Origin: RGIG3178 sp963674495
Lineage (GTDB): Bacteria; Bacillota; Clostridia; Christensenellales; QAND01
Direction: 5' to 3'
Length of the DNA: 64,000 nucleotides
Assembly (NCBI GenBank): GCA_963674495.2
Contig: CAXXLG010000002.1
Coordinates: forward strand, 1,116,001-1,180,000
The notes beneath the pieces are model-generated. The model was given only the letters and a program-made list of their open reading frames with translations. It ran no database searches and was not told the origin of the DNA. Below, in pieces: positions 1 to 8,317 of the stretch. Made by a program: the position numbers and the translations under genes. The first letter of the stretch is position 1, and every line of letters starts with the position of its first letter.

Positions 1-2
1 CC

Positions 3-959
3 GATCGGGACGTTTACCTTGCGTATGGCCACGATGAAGAGGTGTTTGGCCATCGCGGCGCGAAGCGCATAGCGAGGCATCTCAAGGAGCAGGGTCTGCA
101 TTTCGATTTGGTGCTGGACGAAGGAGGTGCCTTTGTGCGGGGCGAACCGTACGGTGCGCCGGCGACATTGATGGCGCAGGTGGGCATCTTTGAAAAGGGG
201 TATCTGGACATCAAATTAACGGTGGAGGACGAGGGGGGGCATGCGTCAAGGCCGAAGGATCAGACTGCGTTAGGAGTTTTGGTCCAGGCCATCAACGCGG
301 CGGAGCGCCACCCGTTCCCTGCTTCGGTGGGCAGTGTTCTCAAGAGGATGTACAAAACGCTGGCGCCGCATCTTTCGGACAAAGCGCTACAAAACGCCAT
401 ACAAAACACCGAAGACACGCCGAATGGATTGATCTCTTTTTTGGAAAAAACACCGCTTGGCAACGCCATGGTGCGCACCACCATGGCGGCCACCATGGCA
501 TGGGCGTCACCCGCGCCCAACGTGCTGCCGCAAAAAGCGGAGGCGGTGTTCAATGTGCGCGTGTCGCATACGGAGACCATTGCGTCCATCGTGCAGCATT
601 TCAACGAAGCCATTGCGGACGACCGTGTAAAGGTATCGGTACTAAAGGGCATTGAAGCGAGCCGGATCAGCGAAACGGACTGCGAGGCTTTCGAGCTTCT
701 GGCAAAAAACATTCTGTGGATGCGCCCGGACGCGGTGGTGGTACCCAATCCGCTTGTGGTATGTACGGATGCGCGCAAGTACGACATCGTATGTGAACAT
801 ACCTACCGGTTCGGTGCGTTCATAGGCCATATGGATCTAAGGCCGCTGGTTCACGGCACCAACGAGCGCACGCCGGTGGATCAGCTGCACGAGGGCGTGG
901 GATTTTACGCTAAGCTTATATGGCGTTTTTGCACCCCTGATGGCAGGGCGTCATCCTGA
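3..959 (+). CDS. M20 family metallopeptidase (3' part)
   Basis: The reading frame is open from the first bases of the window, so the start codon and N-terminal residues lie outside it; 318 codons are visible. The frame opens with LAYGHDEEVFGHRGAKRI, the metal-binding region of M20 peptidases of the carboxypeptidase S / PM20D1 type (the DEE supplies the catalytic glutamate). It continues through a dimerisation domain (HASRPKDQTALG) and ends with a second metal ligand region (GTNERTPVDQL). By family it hydrolyses a peptide or N-acyl amide bond with two bound zinc ions; the substrate cannot be told. It runs in the same direction as the DegV gene about 110 bp downstream. Confidence 0.85.
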   Translation, partial: DRDVYLAYGHDEEVFGHRGAKRIARHLKEQGLHFDLVLDEGGAFVRGEPYGAPATLMAQVGIFEKGYLDIKLTVEDEGGHASRPKDQTALGVLVQAINAAERHPFPASVGSVLKRMYKTLAPHLSDKALQNAIQNTEDTPNGLISFLEKTPLGNAMVRTTMAATMAWASPAPNVLPQKAEAVFNVRVSHTETIASIVQHFNEAIADDRVKVSVLKGIEASRISETDCEAFELLAKNILWMRPDAVVVPNPLVVCTDARKYDIVCEHTYRFGAFIGHMDLRPLVHGTNERTPVDQLHEGVGFYAKLIWRFCTPDGRASS

Positions 960-1069
960 CGACGTTCGCAGATGCCCCGGTGGATGCGGCAGTTGCGCTC
1001 GGGATGCCGTTACGGTACAATGAAAACAGTTGCATGCGCCAAACGCATGACGCATGAGGGGGGTCTTTG

Positions 1070-1936
1070 ATGAGGGATTTTATCATCGCGACGGACGCCG
1101 ATTCCGAACTTTTGTTGGACTATGCGGTGGACAAGGATATTCCGGTGTTCGCCATGCCGGTAACCATCGACGGCGTTGAATACGATTACGACCTTGGGAA
1201 GACGGTGAGTTTCCCGGACTTTTTTGACAGGCTGGAAAACGGTGCACAGGTGTCCACATCCTGCAAATCTCCGTGGGAGATCAAACGTTGGTTCGTCGAA
1301 CTGTTGGAACGCAACAAGCACATACTCTACATTGGATTTTCACCGCATCTGAGCCAGCACCATAACTACTGCGAGATGGCGGTCAAGGAAATTAAAGAGG
1401 AGAATCCCGAGGCCGATATCATTCTGGTCAATTCGCTGTCGATTTCTGCAGGCCAATCGCTGTTGATTCGCCGCGCTGTGGAAATGCGCGAAAAGGGCAA
1501 CACCATGGAGGAAACGGCGCAGTGGGTTTTGGACAACAGACTCCATAGCGTTGTATTTTTCAGCGTGGACGACCTGAACTATCTAAAGCGCGGTGGGCGG
1601 TTGTCCGGTAGCGCAGCATTTTTCGGTACGGTGCTGGATCTAAAACCAATTCTGCACACCTCCGACGAAGGTAAACTCGAACCCATCGAAAAGGTCAAGG
1701 GGCGCAAAAAAGCTTGGCGGCGTATGGCGGAATTGATCAAAGAGCGCGCATACGATCCGGTAAACGGCGACATCCTTTTGATCTATTCTTCCGAGGAAAA
1801 TGCGGCGCAGCTCAGGTCCATCCTTGAACAAACCTGCGGTGCCAAAAACATCCAGATGTGGCCGGTAGGCCCGGTCATCGGCGGCCATGCGGGCCCCAAC
1901 GTGATGGGATTGGCATGCATGGGAGAGAAGCGCTAG
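1070..1936 (+). CDS. DegV family fatty-acid-binding protein
   Basis: A 288-residue protein of the DegV fold. Visible signatures are the N-terminal DFIIATDADSELL, the lipid-pocket loop VSTSCKSPWEIK, LSISAGQSLLIRRA and the YLKRGGRLSGSAAFFG segment typical of the family. DegV/FakB proteins bind a fatty acid and can present it to a DAK-type fatty acid kinase; no kinase gene is nearby, so that role is only family inference. ATG 1070 is preferred over an in-frame TTG three bases upstream because a GAGGGGGG ribosome site lies about 7 bases before the ATG. Confidence 0.85.
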   Translation: MRDFIIATDADSELLLDYAVDKDIPVFAMPVTIDGVEYDYDLGKTVSFPDFFDRLENGAQVSTSCKSPWEIKRWFVELLERNKHILYIGFSPHLSQHHNYCEMAVKEIKEENPEADIILVNSLSISAGQSLLIRRAVEMREKGNTMEETAQWVLDNRLHSVVFFSVDDLNYLKRGGRLSGSAAFFGTVLDLKPILHTSDEGKLEPIEKVKGRKKAWRRMAELIKERAYDPVNGDILLIYSSEENAAQLRSILEQTCGAKNIQMWPVGPVIGGHAGPNVMGLACMGEKR

Positions 1937-2036
1937 CGCGGATCGGCTTGAGCAGGGGTCGGCTGCAGGCCACCCCTGTTTGCGTTTGCATCGTGCGGAG
2001 CAGGTCGAAGCAAAAGACGAAGAGAAAGGGAAACGA

Positions 2037-3833
2037 ATGGCGTATCTGGCACTCTATCGGCAATACCGCCCGCGTACGTTCGACGAGGTGTTGGGGCAGG
2101 ATATCATCACGCGCACGTTGAAAAACCAGATTGTAAGCGGACGCGTTGCCCATGCCTATCTATTTTGCGGTTCTCGAGGTACGGGCAAGACCAGCACCGC
2201 CAAGATATTGGCACGCGCTATCAATTGTTTGACGCCTGTGGAAGGGAATCCCTGCGGACAATGCGAAATCTGCAAAATGCCCGATTCGGCTATTTCGTCC
2301 GATATTATTGAAATTGATGCGGCGTCCAACAACGGTGTGGACGAAATCCGGGAGATTCGAGACAAAATTCGCTATGGCCCCGCCATTACGAAATTCAAGG
2401 TGTACATCATCGACGAGGTGCACATGCTCAGTGCGGGTGCATTCAACGCGCTTTTGAAAACACTGGAAGAGCCGCCGGCTCATGCCGTATTTATTCTGGC
2501 CACGACCGAGATGCACAAATTGCCCGCCACCATCGTATCGCGGTGCCAGCGGTTTGATTTTCAGCAGATGGGCGAAAACACCATCCTATGCCACATGCAG
2601 ACTATCCTAAAGGATTTGCACAGAACGGCGGACATGGATGCGCTCAAACAGATCGCCACCGCCGCCGAGGGCGGCATGCGCGATGCACTGTCCATTCTGG
2701 ACCAGTGCCTGATGATTACGGATCATTTGACGCTGGGCGATGTGTATGATGCCATCGGGTATGTCGGCGGGCAGAGCGTGGATGCGCTGATGGAAGCCAT
2801 GGAGGACGGCGATGTCGCATCAATGCTCAAAGTCATCGATGCCGTGGCGCAAAGCGGCGCCAACCTATCCGTATTTGTACGCGAATGCATGCAGGCCATT
2901 CGCGACAAGCTGATACAATCGCAGGGCGTTATACAAGCTCGCTACAGCTATGCCATGGAAGTGCTGGCGCAGACCCAGACGCAGATGCGCTATGCAACGC
3001 GCCCGCGTGTATTGTTGGATGCGGCGGCGGTACGCCTTTGCATGCCACAGGGCGATGATTCGCAAATCGCATTGTTGGCGCGTGTCGAAGCGCTTGAGCA
3101 AAGATTGACGCAGCTTGAGACGCAACCTTTGAAAGCAACCGTCCGACAGGCAATAAAGCCACAAAACGATGACAGGCAAACCGAAAAGGCGGAGGTCCCG
3201 GTAACAGAGGATGATGATTTGCCGTGGGAAGAGGATACGGTAACGCCGCCATGGGACGATATGCCCGCTAATCCGGTGCGAACACCGACAAAAAAGGCGG
3301 AGATTCCGGTAGCAGAGGACGATGAACTGCCGTGGGAAGAGGATACGGCAACGCCGCTATGGGACGTTGTGCCCGCTAATCCGGTGCGAACACAGGCAAG
3401 TGAGAATAGTATTCCCCCACCAACGCTGAAGGATCAAAGCGGCGTTGATAAAGAGATATCACGGGTTTTAGCGGTGGAGGAAAAACCAAGAATTGCCAGT
3501 GATACAGTGCCGGAAGACGCGAAAGCCATGTTTTTGGCAAAGATGGGTAAGGTGGACGCGGGCGTTAGCCAGTCTATCCGCCTTTGCCGCCAGATCGCAC
3601 GCATCAACGGCACGGTGCACATCGCATTCGCCAAGGGGGATGAAGTCTTTGTGGGCGCGTTGCGGCAGCATTTGCAGGACCTTGTTCGTATCGCCGGGGA
3701 AGTGTACGGCGAAGACGTACAGGTCAAGGTGGTGACGGAGGATCAGTTGCCCAAGACGCCGATCGACAGACAGGTAGTTGCGCAAAAGGCACAGGAAATT
3801 TTCGGCGTTCCCATAGAGATCGAGGAAATATGA
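2037..3833 (+). CDS. dnaX: DNA polymerase III subunits gamma/tau
   Basis: Clamp-loader ATPase of 598 residues. The AAA+ module carries Walker A (GSRGTGKTSTAK), a cysteine cluster (CLTPVEGNPCGQCEIC) for zinc, Walker B followed by IIDEVHML, and the SRC arginine-finger box (IVSRCQRF). The start is ATG 2037 (MAYLALYRQYRPRTF); upstream in-frame codons lack family similarity. Residues about 384-455 are an acidic, proline-rich linker built from two 36-residue repeats (separate entry), followed by a tau-like C-terminal domain. It leads a Firmicutes-type replication/recombination cluster with ybaB, recR, a DUF2508 gene and bofA. No frameshift site for a short gamma form was checked. Confidence 0.95.
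   Translation: MAYLALYRQYRPRTFDEVLGQDIITRTLKNQIVSGRVAHAYLFCGSRGTGKTSTAKILARAINCLTPVEGNPCGQCEICKMPDSAISSDIIEIDAASNNGVDEIREIRDKIRYGPAITKFKVYIIDEVHMLSAGAFNALLKTLEEPPAHAVFILATTEMHKLPATIVSRCQRFDFQQMGENTILCHMQTILKDLHRTADMDALKQIATAAEGGMRDALSILDQCLMITDHLTLGDVYDAIGYVGGQSVDALMEAMEDGDVASMLKVIDAVAQSGANLSVFVRECMQAIRDKLIQSQGVIQARYSYAMEVLAQTQTQMRYATRPRVLLDAAAVRLCMPQGDDSQIALLARVEALEQRLTQLETQPLKATVRQAIKPQNDDRQTEKAEVPVTEDDDLPWEEDTVTPPWDDMPANPVRTPTKKAEIPVAEDDELPWEEDTATPLWDVVPANPVRTQASENSIPPPTLKDQSGVDKEISRVLAVEEKPRIASDTVPEDAKAMFLAKMGKVDAGVSQSIRLCRQIARINGTVHIAFAKGDEVFVGALRQHLQDLVRIAGEVYGEDVQVKVVTEDQLPKTPIDRQVVAQKAQEIFGVPIEIEEI
3186..3401 (+). repeat. Tandem 108-bp repeat inside dnaX
   Basis: Two in-frame copies (3186-3293 and 3294-3401) encode 36 residues each. 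Both begin KAE(V/I)PV and contain (T/A)EDD(D/E)LPWEEDT, then a PANPVRT block. The second copy has diverged, so the duplication is not brand new. It lies in the linker between the AAA+/collar region and the C-terminal domain of DnaX. Confidence 0.9.
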
Positions 3834-3874
3834 ACGAAGCATACAAGCACAGATATAAATAAGGAGAGGATCAT

Positions 3875-4204
3875 ATGCCAAAGGGCGGTTTCGGCAACAT
3901 GCAGCAGTTGATGGCGCAGGCACAGCGTATGCAGATGGAGATGCAAAAGAAGCAGGAAGTGATCGCACAGGCCGAGCGCAGTGCTCAAAGCGGCGGCGGC
4001 ATGGTCAGCGCGACGGTGAACGGGGCGCACCGCGTCACCGCCATCCACATAGACCCGCAAGCCGTGGATCCCGATGATGTGGAGATGCTGGAGGATCTCG
4101 TGTTGGCGGCGGTGAATTCGGCGATGGATGACATCGACGAATATGCCCAAAAGGAAATGGGAGGGGTCACAGGCGGTATGAACATTCCCGGCCTGACGCG
4201 ATAA
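3875..4204 (+). CDS. ybaB: YbaB/EbfC family nucleoid-associated protein
   Basis: A 109-residue DNA-binding protein of the YbaB/EbfC family. The N-terminal helix is glutamine- and methionine-rich (MQQLMAQAQRMQMEMQ), followed by the family core with a conserved GGGMVSATVNG and a C-terminal helix ending in a glycine- and methionine-rich tail. It is preceded by a strong AAGGAGAGG site. Its stop overlaps the recR start by one base (TAATG), so the two are translationally coupled. The position between dnaX and recR is the conserved one in Firmicutes. Confidence 0.93.
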   Translation: MPKGGFGNMQQLMAQAQRMQMEMQKKQEVIAQAERSAQSGGGMVSATVNGAHRVTAIHIDPQAVDPDDVEMLEDLVLAAVNSAMDDIDEYAQKEMGGVTGGMNIPGLTR

Positions 4205-4800
4205 TGAGCTACAGCATCCGGCCGTTGAGCGATCTGGTGGAGTCGTTGTCCGGGTTGCCCGGCATCGGCGGAAAGAGCGCGCAGCGCTTGGCATACTACA
4301 TTTTGAGCATGCCAAAGGAAAAAGCCAAAGAGATGGCCAGGACCATCGTCGAAGCATCGCAGGCGGTACAATTTTGTAAATTCTGCGGCAACATGACCGA
4401 CCGGGACGAGTGTGCCATATGCACGGACATGTCGCGGGATCGGACCAAGATATGCGTGGTGCGCGATGCGCGCGATGTCATCGCTATGGAGCGGGGCAGC
4501 GGTTTTCGCGGATTGTACCATGTTTTGGGCGGTACGCTGTCTCCCATGACAGGCATGGGTCCGGATCAGCTTCGCATCCGGGAACTGTTGGACAGGGTGA
4601 ACGACGTGGAGGAAATCATATTGGCCACAAACCCGGACGTGGAGGGAGAGGCGACGGCCGTGTACCTATGGCGACTGCTCTCGCCGTTGGGCATACGCGT
4701 TTCGCGCATCGCACATGGCGTTCCGGTTGGAAGCGATCTTGAATATACCGACGAGGTAACGCTGCAAAAGGCGATGGAGGGCCGGCGCGAGATGACATAA
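4204..4800 (+). CDS. recR: Recombination mediator RecR
   Basis: A 198-residue RecR, the usual length. It has the N-terminal helix-hairpin-helix (LSGLPGIGGKSAQRLA), a four-cysteine zinc finger (FCKFCGNMTDRDECAIC), and a Toprim domain with VVRDARDVIAMER and ATNPDVEGEATA. It works with RecO/RecF in loading RecA at gaps. Translationally coupled to ybaB. Confidence 0.96.
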   Translation: MSYSIRPLSDLVESLSGLPGIGGKSAQRLAYYILSMPKEKAKEMARTIVEASQAVQFCKFCGNMTDRDECAICTDMSRDRTKICVVRDARDVIAMERGSGFRGLYHVLGGTLSPMTGMGPDQLRIRELLDRVNDVEEIILATNPDVEGEATAVYLWRLLSPLGIRVSRIAHGVPVGSDLEYTDEVTLQKAMEGRREMT

Positions 4801-4860
4801 GGTATAACCGTACCGCCTTGCGGCCATACTTTCCGTAAGCTAAATACGGGAGGTTTGGTC

Positions 4861-5055
4861 ATGAACAAGCCACAAAAGCAGGAAAAGCTGTCGCTTTCGT
4901 ATAACGTGCACCAAGCGCTTCGTGCTTGGCAGGACGCGCAAAAGTATTTTGACGCGGTCAGCGATCCAGATCTGGTGGATGTTGCGATCTACGATATAGA
5001 GGCGGCGCGCAGGCGGTACATGTATATGCTCAAATGCATAAAGCAGGGACAATGA
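4861..5055 (+). CDS. DUF2508 (YaaL-like) small protein
   Basis: A 64-residue helical, charged protein matching the DUF2508/YaaL family by content and by position between recR and bofA, as in Bacillus. Typical features are WQDAQKYFDAVSDPDLVD and a lysine/arginine-rich second helix (IEAARRRYMYMLK). ATG 4861 follows GGGAGG with 7 bases between; an in-frame TTG six bases earlier is less likely. Function is unknown in the family. Confidence 0.85.
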   Translation: MNKPQKQEKLSLSYNVHQALRAWQDAQKYFDAVSDPDLVDVAIYDIEAARRRYMYMLKCIKQGQ

Positions 5056-5109
5056 CATAGCGGCATGCACGGCGGTAGTAAAGCATACGCTCTTTTGGAG
5101 GGGTATGCT

Positions 5110-5379
5110 ATGGACATCGGCGTGTGGTCGTTTATATCGTTTGCGGTAGCGGTGGTACTGCTTTCATTGTTGGGCAAACTACTGGAGTGGCCGATGCAAA
5201 GGCTGTCCCGCCTGATCCTCAACAGCCTGTTGGGCGGACTGGCGCTTGTGGTACTCAACCTGTTCGGCACATGGGTGGGGTTGCGCATCGCCATCAACCC
5301 GCTCAACGCCATAATCGTTGGCGTGTTCGGCATCCCGGGCATCGTATTGTTGTTGATCCTGCCGCTGCTGTTATCGTAA
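5110..5379 (+). CDS. bofA: Pro-sigma-K processing inhibitor BofA family
   Basis: An 89-residue membrane protein with two to three hydrophobic helices and the family motif NPLNAIIVGVFGIPGIVLLL near the C terminus. In Bacillus, BofA holds the SpoIVFB protease inactive in the outer forespore membrane until the sigma-G checkpoint. The start is ATG 5110 behind TTGGAGGGG; an upstream in-frame ATG (5065) lacks a site. Last gene of the dnaX cluster, and evidence for sporulation. Confidence 0.88.
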   Translation: MDIGVWSFISFAVAVVLLSLLGKLLEWPMQRLSRLILNSLLGGLALVVLNLFGTWVGLRIAINPLNAIIVGVFGIPGIVLLLILPLLLS

Positions 5380-5381
5380 AT

Positions 5382-5411
5382 TTGCTTGCGCCGCGGGCTG
5401 ATCCGTGATAT
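5382..5411 (+). promoter_or_regulatory. Putative promoter of the Mn riboswitch transcript
   Basis: TTGCTT (5382-5387), 18 bases, TGATAT (5406-5411). It starts just after the bofA stop and would place the transcript start close to the 5' edge of the riboswitch. Assigned by eye. Confidence 0.45.
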
Positions 5412-5418
5412 ATTGAAA

Positions 5419-5545
5419 TCACATAAAGGGGAGTAACTCGCCGGTATCGGTTTTGTCGTTCGTCATCACGGCCACAGCGCCCGGACGGCAGGTCAAGCAA
5501 TTGAGAGTAAGACCTTTGTTCCGTCCAGAACAAAGGTCTTTTCGT
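5419..5545 (+). promoter_or_regulatory. yybP-ykoY (manganese) riboswitch
   Basis: The leader carries the hallmarks of this class: the conserved AAAGGGGAGTA (5425-5435), the GTCGTTCGTCA / GTCAAGCAATTGAGAG segments of the four-way junction, and AAGACCTTTG pairing with CAAAGGTCTT to form the class-specific terminator stem. It sits directly upstream of a P-type cation ATPase. Members of this class sense Mn2+ and commonly control exporters, including P-type ATPases (YoaB-like). Expected behaviour: Mn2+ binding prevents the terminator and switches the pump on. Confidence 0.9.
5509..5543 (+). terminator. Expression-platform terminator of the riboswitch
   Basis: A 12-bp stem (AGACCTTTGTTC / GAACAAAGGTCT) closes a 6-base loop and runs into TTTT, ending 33 bases before the ATPase start codon. 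It is the regulatory element of the upstream aptamer rather than an operon end. Confidence 0.85.
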
Positions 5546-5575
5546 TTATACGGAAACAAAAAAGGAGGATTATCC

Positions 5576-8221
5576 ATGCAAGACACATCCTGGCATGCCC
5601 TGCAGGTGGACGATGTATTTTCGAATATAAAAAGCCAAGCGCAGGGATTGTCCGCACAGGAGGCTAAGCGCAGGTTTGAGCGAAGCGCAAACGAGCTGGT
5701 GCAAAAAAAAGGGAAGAGTACACTGCGGCTGTTTTTGGATCAATTCAAGGATTTTATGATCGCGGTGTTGATGGTGGCAGCGGTGATCTCCGGCCTTGTG
5801 GGAGAGATCGTGGATGCAGTTGTCATTCTTGCCATCGTTCTACTCAATGCGATCATTGGTGTCGTGCAGCAAAAGAAAGCGGAGAATTCGCTGGCGGCGC
5901 TCAAGAAGATGAGCGCACCCACGGCGAAGGTGATTCGCGACGGATGGGAAAACAGCGTCCCGGCGCGCGAGGTGGTGCCGGGTGATGTGGTGCTTTTGGA
6001 GGCAGGCGACCGTATACCCGCGGACATGAGGCTGACGCAAACGTACAATCTCAAGATCCAGGAATCTGCGTTGACCGGTGAATCCGTACCGGTGGAGAAG
6101 GATGCCTCCAAAAAACTGATTCACGACGCGCCGCTTGGCGACCGCGTCAACATGGCGTTTTCCGGTGCAATGGTGACCTATGGCCGCGGGCGTGGCGTCG
6201 TCATCGCTACCGGCATGGACACCGAGGTCGGGAAGATTGCGGGCATGCTGATGCAGGAGGACGAACGGCTGACGCCACTGCAAAGAAAACTGGAGGCGCT
6301 GGGCAAAACATTGGCCATTGCCGCGCTGCTTATTTGCGTCTTAATCTTTGGTGTTGGCATCCTCTATGGCAAACAGGTTTTGAATATGTTTCTAACGGCG
6401 GTGTCGTTGGCCGTCGCGGCAATTCCCGAAGGATTGCCCGCCATCGCCACCATTGTGCTGGCGCTGAGCGTGCAGCGCATGGTCAAGCGAAACGCCATCG
6501 TACGCACGCTGCCGTCGGTGGAGACACTGGGCAGCGCGTCCGTCATATGCTCGGACAAGACCGGTACGCTCACGCAGAACCGCATGGAAGTGAAAAAGCT
6601 GTATTTTGACGGCGAAACGGTGGACACGCCGGATGCGCAAGGCGCGGACAGTACCGCACTGACGCGGTTGTTGGAGGATTGCGCGCTGTGCAACGACGCG
6701 CGGTATCACCATGAAGGCGGCGGTAGCACTGCCGTTGGTGATCCGACTGAGATTGCGCTCATCGACGTTGCGGCGGCGCTGGGTATGAACAAGGGACAGA
6801 CCGAAACGCGTATGCCGCGCGTAGCCGAGATTCCGTTCGATTCGGACCGTAAGCTGATGACCACCGTGCACCTTGTGGAAGAGGAATCGATGCGCGCGTA
6901 TGTCAAAGGCGGTGTGGATATCCTGTTGTTGCGGTGCACGCATATACTCGAGCATGGGGTGCTGCGCCACATGGAGCAGACGGACAGGGAACGCATCCGG
7001 GAGGCCAACGAAGAGATGGCAAGGCAGGCGCTGCGCGTGTTGGGTATGGCGTTTAAGGATATTGCCGATATACCCACGCCCAAGGATATGCCGCTTTTGG
7101 AGAGCGATCTGATTTTTGTGGGCATGACCGGTATGATGGATCCGCCGCGTGAAGAGGCGAAAGACGCTGTTGCGGTGTGTCGCAGCGCGGGCATACGTCC
7201 CGTGATGATCACGGGCGATCATCTGATCACAGCCACTGCTGTCGCCAGGGCGCTGGACATTCTGCGTGACGGGGATCTTGCGGTGACCGGACCGGAGCTT
7301 GAGCGCATGAGCGATGAGGATCTTGGAGAAAAAGTGGCGTTTATTTCGGTGTATGCACGCATATCCCCCGAGCACAAGGTGCGCATTGTCAAGGCATGGC
7401 AGGACCATGGGCATATTGTTGCCATGACCGGCGACGGCGTGAACGACGCACCCGCGCTCAAGAGTGCCGACATCGGCTGCGCCATGGGCATCGTGGGCAC
7501 CGAGGTGGCCAAGGAAGCGGCGGATCTGATATTGACGGATGACAACTTTGCCACCGTTGTGGCTGCTGTGGAAGAGGGGCGCCGCATATACGACAATATC
7601 CTAAAGACCATACAGTTCCTTTTATCGTGTAACATTGGGGAGATATTGACGTTGTTCGTAGCCACCATGCTGAATTGGCAAGAGCCGTTGTTGCCGGTAC
7701 ACATCCTTTGGATCAATCTGGTGACGGACAGTCTGCCCGCGCTTGGCCTGGGCGTGGATCCGGCGGAACGCGGCATCATGGCCCGCCAAACGAAGCGGTC
7801 CAAGACGTTGTTCACAAGGGGCATGGTATGGCGTATGTGTTATCAGGGTGCTATGGTGGGTCTGTTAACGCTGGCCGCTTTCGTGATAGGTCAGACGTAC
7901 TATTCCCTAGAGGTGGCCCGGACGATGGCGTTTTGCGTGTTGGCGTTTTCACAGTTCGTGCACGCATATTCCGTGCGCTCGTCACGGCACAGCGCTTTTA
8001 GCCGTACGATGGGCGGCAACAAATACCTTGCCGGTGCGATACTGGTATCTGCGCTTTTGATGCTGTTGGTGTTGACGCCGCCGCTTGCTACGGTGTTTGA
8101 AACGGTGAACATGAACCTGACGCAATGGGGCGTCGTGGCGTTGTTGTCCGTCGCGCCGCTGTTGATCGTGGAGATCATCAAGGCGCTTAAACTCAATGGA
8201 GCGGGCGAGGACGACCGGTAA
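5576..8221 (+). CDS. P2A-type cation-transporting ATPase, likely Mn2+/Ca2+ exporter
   Basis: An 881-residue P-type ATPase. In order: N-terminal cation-ATPase domain, M1-M2, actuator domain with TGES (about 167), M4 with AAIPEGLPA (the SERCA Glu309 position), phosphorylation site DKTGTLT (Asp about 327), nucleotide domain with KGG, hinge MTGDGVNDAPAL (about 617-628), M5 with NIGEILTLF, M6 with NLVTDSLPALGLG, and the C-terminal helices. The M4/M5/M6 residues match those of Ca2+/Mn2+ pumps (PMR1/SERCA class), not of heavy-metal ATPases. ATG 5576 follows AAAGGAGGA. Riboswitch control argues for manganese efflux; calcium transport cannot be excluded. Confidence 0.93.
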   Translation: MQDTSWHALQVDDVFSNIKSQAQGLSAQEAKRRFERSANELVQKKGKSTLRLFLDQFKDFMIAVLMVAAVISGLVGEIVDAVVILAIVLLNAIIGVVQQKKAENSLAALKKMSAPTAKVIRDGWENSVPAREVVPGDVVLLEAGDRIPADMRLTQTYNLKIQESALTGESVPVEKDASKKLIHDAPLGDRVNMAFSGAMVTYGRGRGVVIATGMDTEVGKIAGMLMQEDERLTPLQRKLEALGKTLAIAALLICVLIFGVGILYGKQVLNMFLTAVSLAVAAIPEGLPAIATIVLALSVQRMVKRNAIVRTLPSVETLGSASVICSDKTGTLTQNRMEVKKLYFDGETVDTPDAQGADSTALTRLLEDCALCNDARYHHEGGGSTAVGDPTEIALIDVAAALGMNKGQTETRMPRVAEIPFDSDRKLMTTVHLVEEESMRAYVKGGVDILLLRCTHILEHGVLRHMEQTDRERIREANEEMARQALRVLGMAFKDIADIPTPKDMPLLESDLIFVGMTGMMDPPREEAKDAVAVCRSAGIRPVMITGDHLITATAVARALDILRDGDLAVTGPELERMSDEDLGEKVAFISVYARISPEHKVRIVKAWQDHGHIVAMTGDGVNDAPALKSADIGCAMGIVGTEVAKEAADLILTDDNFATVVAAVEEGRRIYDNILKTIQFLLSCNIGEILTLFVATMLNWQEPLLPVHILWINLVTDSLPALGLGVDPAERGIMARQTKRSKTLFTRGMVWRMCYQGAMVGLLTLAAFVIGQTYYSLEVARTMAFCVLAFSQFVHAYSVRSSRHSAFSRTMGGNKYLAGAILVSALLMLLVLTPPLATVFETVNMNLTQWGVVALLSVAPLLIVEIIKALKLNGAGEDDR

Positions 8222-8268
8222 AGAGGATATTTGGTTGCGGTGCGCTTGGAGAAAAGCGTTGCATATAT

Positions 8269-8304
8269 AAGAGCCCGGGATATGTTTGATTCCAGGGCTC
8301 TTTG
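8269..8304. terminator. Bidirectional terminator between ATPase and GDPD genes
   Basis: AAGAGCCC pairs with GGGCTCTT around a 16-20 base loop, with T-rich flanks on both strands. It lies between two convergent genes and can serve both. Confidence 0.8.
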
Positions 8305-8317
8305 ATTCGTTGAAGGG

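Noticed and set aside
260..787. Long minus-strand open frame inside the M20 gene
   Set aside because: Shadow of a GC-rich coding frame; serine- and alanine-rich translation without motifs.
1937..2036. Possible SRP RNA upstream of dnaX, as in Bacillus
   Set aside because: Only about 100 bp are free and no GGTGCTG...GGAGGGCAGC-type core is seen.
6392..7414. 340-codon minus-strand frame inside the P-type ATPase
   Set aside because: Antisense shadow; histidine- and arginine-rich translation without family motifs.
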